Assembly (NCBI RefSeq): GCF_022347685.1
Contig: NZ_JAKRGF010000002.1
Location: 1 to 64,000 of the forward strand
Direction of reading: 5' to 3'
Length of the DNA: 64,000 nt
Source of the DNA: Thalassobius sp. Cn5-15
GTDB lineage: Bacteria; Pseudomonadota; Alphaproteobacteria; Rhodobacterales; Rhodobacteraceae
The notes beneath the pieces were generated by a model. That model did not search any database, had not been told where the DNA came from, and was given only the letters and a program-made list of their open reading frames with translations. The stretch's first letter is position 1. Each line of letters begins with the position of its first letter. Shown here one piece after another: positions 57,465 through 64,000 of this stretch. Position numbers and translations under genes: made by a program.

Positions 57465-58595
57465 ATGATGAAGAACCAAGCAACCAAACTGCTGACGCTG
57501 GCCGCGCTGGGAATTACCTCCGCCGGTACCGCAGCATTCGCAGACGGCCACGGCTCCAAGAGCGAGATTGATGAGCTGCGCGCGCGTGTTGAGGCACTGG
57601 AAGCCGGTGGCGGCGACCTCAGCTTCGGCGGCACCTCCGTAGACATCTACGGCTACCTGAAAGCCGATTTTTTCTATGAAAACGACTTTGCGCAGGGCGA
57701 CACTGCCTTCGTCAACAACATCGGTGAACCCGCAAATGCCATCAGCGGCGATTTTGGTGCCACAGCGCGCCAGACGCGCCTTGGCTTCCGCACCAGCACC
57801 CCGAGCGCTCTTGGCGACGTGAAGGGCAAACTGGAACTGGACCTGTTCGGTTCGGGCGGCACAGCGGAACTGCGTCTGCGTCATGCCAGCATCGACATCG
57901 GCGGCACCTGGCTGATTGGTCAGGACTGGACCAACTTCATGCCGATCAGCCACTACCCCACCTCGGTAGAGTTTAATGGCCCCGTCGGCATCACCTTTGC
58001 CCGTGTGCCACAGATCCGCTACACCACGAGCTTTGACAACGTGAGCCTCTCGGCCTCGATCGAAGAAAACAACGCGGCCTCCGAAGATCCGGTGTTCACC
58101 GCAGCAGCCGCCTACAATGGCGAAGGCTGGGGCGCACGCATCGCGGGTCTGACCGGCACGGTTCAATCCGGTGGGTCCAACATCGACCAGACCGGCATCA
58201 CCGTATCGGGCACCGTCAGCCCCTGGGCCGGTGGTACCTTCACCGCGACTTACGTCTACGGCGAAGCCCTGGGTCCGCTGATGATCGGTGGCGGCGCTGC
58301 CGCTGTTGGTGGCCAAGCCAATGACGTCGAAGGTTATACCGTCGAATTCCGTCAGAGCGTCAACGACAAGCTGAGCGTGGGCATCGCCTACGGTCGCGAA
58401 GAATACGACCTGCCGACCTCGACCGGCACGCTGTCCTTCGATGAATTGGAGACGGTTCACCTGAACGCCTTCTACAGCCTGACGGACGATCTGACCATCG
58501 GCGCTGAATACTTCTACGGCGAGCGGAACGACACCATCACCGGTCGTTCCTTCGACGATGATCGTATCCAGATCTCGGCGCAGCTGAACTTCTGA
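57465..58595 (+). CDS. Outer-membrane porin
   Basis: A 376-residue protein: signal peptide (LLTLAALGITSAGTAAFADG), a short coiled coil (SEIDELRARVEALEAGG), then a beta barrel with many aromatic-girdle strands, ending in F (QLNF), the outer-membrane insertion signal. It resembles anion or short-chain-acid porins of Roseobacters; specificity cannot be read. ATG 57465 follows AAAGGAC. It sits between pccA and pccB on the opposite strand with its own terminator. Confidence 0.88.
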   Translation: MMKNQATKLLTLAALGITSAGTAAFADGHGSKSEIDELRARVEALEAGGGDLSFGGTSVDIYGYLKADFFYENDFAQGDTAFVNNIGEPANAISGDFGATARQTRLGFRTSTPSALGDVKGKLELDLFGSGGTAELRLRHASIDIGGTWLIGQDWTNFMPISHYPTSVEFNGPVGITFARVPQIRYTTSFDNVSLSASIEENNAASEDPVFTAAAAYNGEGWGARIAGLTGTVQSGGSNIDQTGITVSGTVSPWAGGTFTATYVYGEALGPLMIGGGAAAVGGQANDVEGYTVEFRQSVNDKLSVGIAYGREEYDLPTSTGTLSFDELETVHLNAFYSLTDDLTIGAEYFYGERNDTITGRSFDDDRIQISAQLNF

Positions 58596-58611
58596 TCTTA
58601 ACGATCCCTCG

Positions 58612-58634
58612 GAGGGGCCGGTCATCGGCCCCTC
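58612..58634 (+). terminator. Terminator of the porin gene
   Basis: GAGGGGCC pairs with GGCCCCTC, 17 bp beyond the stop, without a clear T run. Two more hairpins follow at 58640-58689 and 58686-58703. Confidence 0.7.
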
Positions 58635-58685
58635 ACCCAGGCCCCGCCCTACCGGCGTGCAGCGCAGGCTGCCCACTGGGGGTGG

Positions 58686-58703
58686 GGCCGTCATTTGACG
58701 GCC
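58686..58703 (-). terminator. Hairpin after the 58733 gene
   Basis: GGCCGTCA and TGACGGCC pair perfectly across a 2-base loop; it shares four bases with the larger GGCCCCGCCC/GGGTGGGGCC stem at 58640-58689, so the two cannot form together. Confidence 0.55.
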
Positions 58704-58732
58704 ACAGGTGTGATATGCACCCGTGTGACCCA

Positions 58733-59083
58733 TCAAATATCCTCAAACGCCTCTGGGAAAGCCGCACGCGCCTTTGCTTCGTCAATGATCAGCAGGGCTT
58801 CATAGCTTTCAGGATCGAAGTTTTCTTCGGCCGCCAGCACCTCGCGGCCGAACATCCAGCTGAGGCGGCCACCATCCAGATTACCACGTTCAAACGGCTG
58901 ATCGCCGAAATGTTCCCACAGCGCCTTCATAAAGGCGGTGTCGGCGCGCCGATCCGGTGGGCGGCGGTCGCGGTAGCGTTCGCGCGCAATCAACGGGGTT
59001 GCCCCCTTGGGATTGGCACGGCGGATGGTGAATTGGTAATCGGTGCTGGGCATACGGCCCGGAAACCCGCGGTGTTTCAGCAT
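58733..59083 (-). CDS. Uncharacterised 116-residue protein of the pcc locus
   Basis: An ORF conserved in form among Roseobacter pcc loci: no signal peptide; basic start (MLKHRGFPGRMPSTDYQF), middle FTIRRANPKGATPLIARERYRDRR and C-terminal ENFDPESYEALLIIDEAKARAAFPEAFEDI (in part). I do not recognise a domain. It is the last gene of the minus-strand group that begins with pccB, separated from the small lipoprotein by 87 bp. Confidence 0.65.
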   Translation of the reverse strand: MLKHRGFPGRMPSTDYQFTIRRANPKGATPLIARERYRDRRPPDRRADTAFMKALWEHFGDQPFERGNLDGGRLSWMFGREVLAAEENFDPESYEALLIIDEAKARAAFPEAFEDI

Positions 59084-59170
59084 GGTCTGCTCCCTGTGTT
59101 AAGGGCGCGCGGGCAGACCGGAACAGGCCGACCCACGGCCTGTTCCTGTGTGACGAGGCGAGTGCCTGCG

Positions 59171-59314
59171 TTACTTGTATTTGCCGGTGTAGACGGGCTC
59201 AACCGAGATCGGTTCGGGCTCGACCACAACAAATTCTTCTTCTGCTTGTTGTGCGCAGGCTGCCAGAGCAGCAACGATGCCAACGGCCAGCACAGCTTTG
59301 ATACGGTTCGACAT
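59171..59314 (-). CDS. Tiny lipoprotein (47 residues)
   Basis: Starts MSNRIKAVLAVGIVAALAAC, a complete lipoprotein signal; the mature part (AQQAEEEFVVVEPEPISVEPVY) is acidic and short. ATG 59314 follows CAGGAGAAAG. It lies within the pccB gene group. Function unknown; small outer-membrane lipoproteins of this kind are frequent in the clade. Confidence 0.65.
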   Translation of the reverse strand: MSNRIKAVLAVGIVAALAACAQQAEEEFVVVEPEPISVEPVYTGKYK

Positions 59315-59528
59315 GTCTTTCTCCTGTCGTTCGGAACCTGTGAAACAAGGGCCAAAACCCCTGCCTGCCCCCAATATGAGGTAACGGCAGCCTGACGGCT
59401 ACCGCCGCCAATCATACCCCGAACAACCTCAAAGGGCCACCAGATGACGCCCGCCACACCAAGCTGTGACGCCAAAGTCGCAACCGGCGCCTGCACCAAA
59501 GCACTCTGCACAAGATATTGTGGAGACA

Positions 59529-59921
59529 TTAGTACGCCTCCCAGATGCAGCGGTCGTTTTCGACACGGAAAGCTTCAAAAAACTGAACGATATCAGGCGC
59601 AGTATCGCCGAACTCCAGTTCTGCAGAAGAAAAAGAGATAATGATTTGCGCGACGTCAGCCTGTTTGGCCGCCAGATCCGGCAACGCAAAGGATTCGCAA
59701 AGATAGGCAAAGTCATCGGCAACCGAATCGTATTGCAGCTCTTTTTCAGCCAGCGCAGGCGCGACAAAGCGGTAGCGGGCCAGCGCGCCGCCGTCATAAA
59801 GCGCCTCGATCCGCTGATCGAGAAGTTTCAGCGTCAGGCCAGAGGGAGCCACGCTCTCCATCACCAGACCAGAGGTGGCAAGGGCGCCCGCCGCCACAGA
59901 GGTCAGGAGTAGGTCAAACAT
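59529..59921 (-). CDS. DUF6497-like exported protein
   Basis: A 130-residue protein with an N-terminal hydrophobic segment (LLTSVAAGALATSGLVMES) that may be a signal peptide; the rest contains DDFAYLCESFALPDL and ALARYRFVAPALAEKELQY. I assign it tentatively to the DUF6497 family. ATG 59921 overlaps the upstream gene by 8 bases (59914-59921), so it is co-translated with it. Confidence 0.6.
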   Translation of the reverse strand: MFDLLLTSVAAGALATSGLVMESVAPSGLTLKLLDQRIEALYDGGALARYRFVAPALAEKELQYDSVADDFAYLCESFALPDLAAKQADVAQIIISFSSAELEFGDTAPDIVQFFEAFRVENDRCIWEAY

Positions 59922-60300
59922 CACGCACCTCCCTGCCAGCGGCCCCCGCCTGCTGCCCTTTACTGGCATTGGCAATCCAGCGCTGGCGCAGATGCGGTGT
60001 GTTCAGCATCTCAGCCACATACGCCGACGTATGGTCCGGTGCGGCCGCCGCCAGTTGCCCGCCAGCGGTGACGCGCAGACCGTCCGCTTCGCGCACCACC
60101 TGTACCACAGGGGCAAAACCGCGCAGCCGCTGCAGACGGCGCCACAGATCCTGACGGATCTGCTGTGCCAGCGCCAAACGGTTGCAAGCTGGGAAGGTCG
60201 CCTGTGCTGCCACATCCATCCGCACAGGCACGCGGCGTGCCACCGTTAAGGTGTCACCTTCGCTTTGGATATGCCATGTGCTGCGGGTGCGGCGAGTCAT
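59914..60300 (-). CDS. Uncharacterised 128-residue protein following pccB
   Basis: A basic protein without signal peptide: RRTRSTWHIQSEGDTLTVARR, then a Gln/Leu-rich helical part (LALAQQIRQDLWRRLQRLRG) and AYVAEMLNTPHLRQRWIANA. AAGGA precedes ATG 60300. It follows pccB after 104 bp with a hairpin between and overlaps the next gene. Position suggests a link with propionate metabolism; there is no sequence evidence for a function. Confidence 0.65.
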   Translation of the reverse strand: MTRRTRSTWHIQSEGDTLTVARRVPVRMDVAAQATFPACNRLALAQQIRQDLWRRLQRLRGFAPVVQVVREADGLRVTAGGQLAAAAPDHTSAYVAEMLNTPHLRQRWIANASKGQQAGAAGREVRDV

Positions 60301-60353
60301 ACAGAGAGTCCTTCAATGGCAGCCAGAGGCCACCCGAATGGGTTCACATGCAC

Positions 60354-60371
60354 CCGCCGGAAAACCGGCGG
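60354..60371 (-). terminator. Hairpin after pccB
   Basis: CCGCCGG and CCGGCGG pair around AAAA without a T run, 33 bp downstream of pccB; an mRNA-stabilising or weak terminator element. Confidence 0.6.
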
Positions 60372-60404
60372 ATGCGGGCCGTCACTTCTGTGACGCAGTG
60401 CTGT

Positions 60405-61937
60405 TTAGAGCGGGATATTGTCGTGCTTTTTCCACGGGTTTTTCAGCTGCTTGTTGCGCAGGCTGGCGAACGCACGGGACACACGGCGACGGGTCGATTT
60501 CGGCTGGATCACCTCATCAATGAAGCCCCGTTCAGCGGCCACAAACGGGGTGGCGAAACGGTCTTCGTAGTCTTTGGTGTGCGCCGCGATCTTATCGGCG
60601 TCGCCCAGATCAGCACGGTGGATAATCTCGGTCGCGCCTTTGGCACCCATCACCGCAATCTCTGCCGTCGGCCAAGCGTAGTTGAAATCACCGCGCAGGT
60701 GCTTGGACGCCATCACGTCATAGGCACCCCCATAGGCTTTACGGGTGATCACGGTGACCTTGGGAACGGTGGCCTCACCATAGGCAAACAGCAGTTTCGC
60801 ACCGTGTTTGATCACGCCGCCGTATTCCTGCGAGGTGCCCGGCAGGAAGCCCGGAACGTCAACCAGCGTCAGGATCGGAATTTCAAAACAGTCGCAGAAG
60901 CGCACGAAGCGCGCGGCCTTGCGGCTGGCATCAATATCCAGACAGCCCGCCAGAACCATCGGCTGGTTGGCGACAACACCTACAGTCTGACCTTCCAGAC
61001 GGATGAAACCGGTGATGATGTTTTTCGCGTAGTCTTCCTGAATTTCGTAGAAATCCCCTTCATCAGCCACTTTGGTGATGAGTTCCTTCATGTCGTAAGG
61101 CGTATTGGGGTTTTCCGGCACGATGGTGTCGAGCGAATTTTCAATGCGGCCCGGCTCATCAAAGAAGGGGCGGACCGGCGGCTTTTCGCGGTTGTTGAGC
61201 GGCAGGAAGTCGACCAGACGGCGCACTTCGGCCAGTGCCTCAACATCGTTTTCAAAGGCTCCATCAGCGACCGACGATTTCTTGGTGTGGGTCGACGCGC
61301 CCCCCAACTCCTCTGCCGTCACAACCTCATTGGTCACGGTTTTTACAACGTCGGGACCGGTGACGAACATGTAGGAAGTATCTTTGACCATAAAGATGAA
61401 GTCGGTCATCGCGGGCGAATACACAGCACCACCAGCGCACGGCCCCATGATGACAGAGATCTGCGGAACCACGCCCGAAGCCATAATATTGCGCTGGAAC
61501 ACCTCGGCGTAGCCGGCAAGGCTGTCGACACCTTCCTGAATACGCGCGCCGCCAGAATCATTCAGACCAATAATCGGCGCACCGTTCTGGATCGCCATGT
61601 CCTGAATTTTGCAAATTTTCTGCGCATGGGTTTCCGACAGCGAACCGCCGAACACGGTGAAGTCCTGCGAGAAGACATAGACCATACGACCGTTGATCGT
61701 GCCCCAGCCGGTGATCACACCGTCGCCAGCAGGCTTATCAGCATCCATGCCAAATTCGGTGCAGCGGTGAGTCTTGAACATGTCGAACTCTTCAAAACTG
61801 CCTTCATCAAGCAGCAGTTCGATACGTTCACGGGCAGTCAGTTTGCCTTTGGCGTGCTGACTGTCGATGCGGCGCTGACCACCCCCAAGACGGGCGGCGG
61901 CACGGCGGTCTTCCAGTTGCTGGAGAATATCTTTCAT
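60405..61937 (-). CDS. pccB: Propionyl-CoA carboxylase beta subunit
   Basis: A 510-residue carboxyltransferase: [21 protein letters not shown] start, [28 protein letters not shown] (in part), [20 protein letters not shown] for the oxyanion hole and biotin site, and the C-terminal [14 protein letters not shown]. It transfers carboxyl from PccA biotin to propionyl-CoA, giving (S)-methylmalonyl-CoA. ATG 61937 is the family start; the frame extends to 62006. The upstream region has TTTGCAAA-like sites for PccR. Confidence 0.97.
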   Translation of the reverse strand: MKDILQQLEDRRAAARLGGGQRRIDSQHAKGKLTARERIELLLDEGSFEEFDMFKTHRCTEFGMDADKPAGDGVITGWGTINGRMVYVFSQDFTVFGGSLSETHAQKICKIQDMAIQNGAPIIGLNDSGGARIQEGVDSLAGYAEVFQRNIMASGVVPQISVIMGPCAGGAVYSPAMTDFIFMVKDTSYMFVTGPDVVKTVTNEVVTAEELGGASTHTKKSSVADGAFENDVEALAEVRRLVDFLPLNNREKPPVRPFFDEPGRIENSLDTIVPENPNTPYDMKELITKVADEGDFYEIQEDYAKNIITGFIRLEGQTVGVVANQPMVLAGCLDIDASRKAARFVRFCDCFEIPILTLVDVPGFLPGTSQEYGGVIKHGAKLLFAYGEATVPKVTVITRKAYGGAYDVMASKHLRGDFNYAWPTAEIAVMGAKGATEIIHRADLGDADKIAAHTKDYEDRFATPFVAAERGFIDEVIQPKSTRRRVSRAFASLRNKQLKNPWKKHDNIPL

Positions 61938-62000
61938 GACGGACCTCTTCATGGTTTGACACAGGTATAGGCAGAACAACCTGCGGCTCAAAGGGAAATC

Positions 62001-62053
62001 CGGCAAATTTGCAAAAACTTGGCAGATAGACAGAAGCTAATTGCAAACTTGCG
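62001..62053. promoter_or_regulatory. pccR: Candidate PccR (ScfR) sites upstream of pccB
   Basis: GGCAAATTTGCAAAAACTT (62002-62020) and ATTGCAAACTTGCG (62040-62053) contain two TTTGCAAA-like half-sites. The known PccR motif in Rhodobacter sphaeroides is TTTGCAAA-N4-TTTGCAAA. The spacing here is larger, so assignment is tentative; the same region could serve the MFS gene on the plus strand. Confidence 0.6.
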
Positions 62054-62133
62054 AAGCCACTATTCCTTAGCCCCCTCTCCCACCCTAGGTTGACGCACAC
62101 CACCACACACGATTCCCCCCTTCAGGACCGCAC

Positions 62134-63351
62134 ATGACCAGCCAGCCACAGATCAGATTCCTCGACCGCCAGACGCCACCGCATGTGGCGACACTGGTTG
62201 TTCTGGCGGGCATGTCAGCCCTGGCGATCAACGTCTTTCTGCCATCCCTGCCCAGCATGGCGCGTTATTTTCAAACCGATTACGCCTTTATCCAGCTGTC
62301 AATCGCCCTCTATCTGGGGGTAAATGCCGTGCTGCAACTGTTCATTGGCCCGCTGTCAGATCGCTACGGACGGCGGCCCGTCCTACTTTGGGCAACCGCG
62401 CTGTTTGCGCTGGCAACACTGGGCTGCCTCCTCTCTCCAAACGCAGAGGTGTTCATGGTGTTTCGCATGATGCAGGCCGTGATTGCCGCTGCCATCGTGC
62501 TAAGCCGCGCGGTGATCCGCGACCTGTACCCACAGGATCAAGCCGCATCAGTCATGGGGTACGTCACAATGGGAATGGCGCTGATCCCGATGCTGGCGCC
62601 GGCACTGGGCGGCGCGCTGGACATTCTGTTCGGCTGGAAGGCGTCCTTTATTCTGCTGTTGGTCTGTAGCCTGATGCTGCTGACACTGATTTACCACGAT
62701 GTCGGCGAGACCGCGACCAACACCGGCACACCACTGCGCCAGCAGATCCGCGAATATCCGCTAATCCTGACGTCACATCGGTTCTGGTGCTATGCGCTGG
62801 CCTCTGCCCTCTCCTCCGGTGCTTTCTTTGCCTACCTGGGCGGTGCCCCATATCTGGGGGCAAACCTGTATCAGATTTCGCCCACCACGCTGGGAATGTG
62901 GATGGCAACACCTGGCCTTGGTTATTTCTTTGGCAACTATATCACTGGCCGCTTTGCCGCGCGTTTTGGGGTGAACACTATGGTCCTATGGGGCACGCTA
63001 ATGGCCACCTTTGGCACCACAGCGGCCTATCTGATAAGCCTTGCGGGCTTCACCGCGCCGCTGAATTTCTTTGGCGCCATGGTCTTGGTTGGGCTCGGCA
63101 ACGGGCTGGCACTGCCGAATGCGGCCGCAGGCATGCTGTCCGTGCGCCCGCAGCTGGCAGGCACCGCTGCCGGACTGGGCAGCACGCTGCTGATCGGCGG
63201 CGGCGCCGCGCTGTCGGCCTATAGCGGCGGCTTGGTACAGGGGGCGCGCAGTGATCTACCGCTTATTGCGCTGATGGCACTGTCCTCCGCCCTATCTGTG
63301 CTGTGCATCCTCTATGTGATGCGCCGCGACCGGCAATTGGCAGCCGCCTGA
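62134..63351 (+). CDS. Bcr/CflA family multidrug MFS transporter
   Basis: A 405-residue protein with 12 spans: N-terminal LVVLAGMSALAINVFLPSLPSMA, the MFS loop GPLSDRYGRRPVLLWAT, and central PMLAPALGGALDILFGWKASF (in part), typical of Bcr/CflA drug exporters. The substrate is unknown. ATG 62134 is preceded by CCCTTCAGGACC. It is divergent from pccB and could share regulation with it. Confidence 0.9.
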   Translation: MTSQPQIRFLDRQTPPHVATLVVLAGMSALAINVFLPSLPSMARYFQTDYAFIQLSIALYLGVNAVLQLFIGPLSDRYGRRPVLLWATALFALATLGCLLSPNAEVFMVFRMMQAVIAAAIVLSRAVIRDLYPQDQAASVMGYVTMGMALIPMLAPALGGALDILFGWKASFILLLVCSLMLLTLIYHDVGETATNTGTPLRQQIREYPLILTSHRFWCYALASALSSGAFFAYLGGAPYLGANLYQISPTTLGMWMATPGLGYFFGNYITGRFAARFGVNTMVLWGTLMATFGTTAAYLISLAGFTAPLNFFGAMVLVGLGNGLALPNAAAGMLSVRPQLAGTAAGLGSTLLIGGGAALSAYSGGLVQGARSDLPLIALMALSSALSVLCILYVMRRDRQLAAA

Positions 63352-63387
63352 TATTGGCTTGATCGCGCCCCCTCTTGCCTCGGTGGG

Positions 63388-63418
63388 TTTGCAAAACTAC
63401 GATACTGCAAAAGCAAAC
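63388..63418. promoter_or_regulatory. pccR: TTTGCAAA-like site upstream of pccR
   Basis: TTTGCAAAA (63388-63396) and TGCAAAAGCAAAC (63405-63417) lie just before the regulator start, consistent with autoregulation; half-site match is partial. Confidence 0.5.
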
Positions 63419-63442
63419 TTGTAAACCCCCGAGGCGTACGCA

Positions 63443-64000
63443 ATGGCCACTCAGAAACTCTACGCGGGTGCGAAACTGCGCGAAACACGCCAGCGGCTTG
63501 GCCTGACACAGAAAGAGTTTGCCACCAAACTGGGTGTCTCCCTGCCCTATCTGAACCAGATGGAAAACAACAACCGTCCGGTGTCGACCACGGTTGTACT
63601 AGCCTTGGCGCAGGAATTCGGGTTTGACGTCACTGAACTCAGCACCGGCGACAGCGAACGGATGGTCAGCGACATGCGCGAGGCATTGGCCGACCCGCTG
63701 TTTGCTGACGCAATGCCGCCGCTGGCCGATCTGCGCCTGACTGCCTCAAACGCACCAGCGCTGGCGCGGGCCTTTCTGGACCTGCACCGCGCCTACCGCC
63801 AGACCCATGAACGCCTTGCCTCATTGGATGAGGCACTGGGGCGCGAGGATCGCGGCAGTCAGCAAAGCCCATGGGAAGAAGTGCGCGACTTCTTCCATTA
63901 CTGTGACAACTATATTGACGCTGTCGACCGCGCGGCGGAACACTTCTCTCATGCGGCGGGCCCCGGCGGCATTCGCCTGCATGCGCTGAAATCGTTGAAA
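63443..64000 (+). CDS. pccR: PccR, short-chain fatty acyl-CoA regulator (partial)
   Basis: The gene runs off the window; 186 codons are visible. N-terminal XRE HTH: LRETRQRLGLTQKEFATKL, then VSLPYLNQMENNNRPVSTTV. The helical middle fits ScfR-family proteins, which continue with an IrrE-type peptidase domain and a C-terminal acyl-CoA domain. In Rhodobacter, PccR activates pccB. Location next to pccB with matching sites supports the name. ATG 63443 follows GAGG. Confidence 0.85.
   Translation, partial: MATQKLYAGAKLRETRQRLGLTQKEFATKLGVSLPYLNQMENNNRPVSTTVVLALAQEFGFDVTELSTGDSERMVSDMREALADPLFADAMPPLADLRLTASNAPALARAFLDLHRAYRQTHERLASLDEALGREDRGSQQSPWEEVRDFFHYCDNYIDAVDRAAEHFSHAAGPGGIRLHALKSLK

Noticed and set aside
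56439-58736. A 765-codon minus-strand frame opposite the porin
   Set aside because: The porin has signal peptide, ribosome site and terminal Phe; the opposite frame has none of these and is an antisense shadow.

Overview
The window looks like chromosome from a marine Roseobacter-clade alphaproteobacterium (Rhodobacterales). The evidence is gene content and order: a ChrR-controlled RpoE next to a lipid-modification operon, an HdaA-type DnaA homologue, the short alphaproteobacterial ProRS, a PccR-type regulator beside pccB, and a GAAC-N7-GAAC SOS box. No rRNA, CRISPR array or replication origin was seen; the only intact RNA gene is tRNA-Phe(GAA).

Region 1 (1-6942) is a decayed integrative, mobilizable element. 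A 51-bp repeat (207-257 and 6866-6916) is the 3' half of tRNA-Phe and bounds the element. Inside are an HTH gene with a stop at codon 9, a mobC-relaxase pair with two nested ColE1-type mobilization genes, an orphan contact-dependent-inhibition toxin/immunity pair, a complete IS3-family element, and an integrase missing its N-terminus. The IS has no target duplication and truncates a gene on each side, so an adjacent deletion probably shortened the island. Another IS3 remnant lies just outside the left end.

Region 2 (7.0-28.5 kb): a PagL-like lipid A deacylase; a glycine betaine/proline ABC transporter (proXWV); a five-gene operon (FAD oxidoreductase, DUF1365, cyclopropane-fatty-acid synthase, SDR, DUF2177) divergent from rpoE-chrR with sigma-E-like promoters both ways; a TetR regulator facing a two-subunit molybdenum hydroxylase; a lytic transglycosylase; a large APH-peptidase M23-class III aminotransferase fusion; a flavin reductase; and a chemoreceptor with a small coupled upstream gene.

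Region 3 (28.7-50 kb) is mostly core housekeeping: glpK, a LuxR regulator, nagA and an amino-sugar kinase, small secreted peptides, a zinc-peptidase-like lipoprotein, a cytochrome c, lolCD, proS, an AI-2E-type transporter and hdaA, ppk1-ppx, a nuclease/TerB-J pair, a GNAT/glyoxalase pair and nhaA.

Region 4 (50-64 kb) is a propionyl-CoA catabolism locus: methylmalonyl-CoA mutase, pccA, pccB and the start of pccR, interspersed with an SOS-type Y-family polymerase, a porin, small lipoproteins and two or three uncharacterised small genes. Together these would turn propionyl-CoA into succinyl-CoA via methylmalonyl-CoA; no epimerase is visible here.
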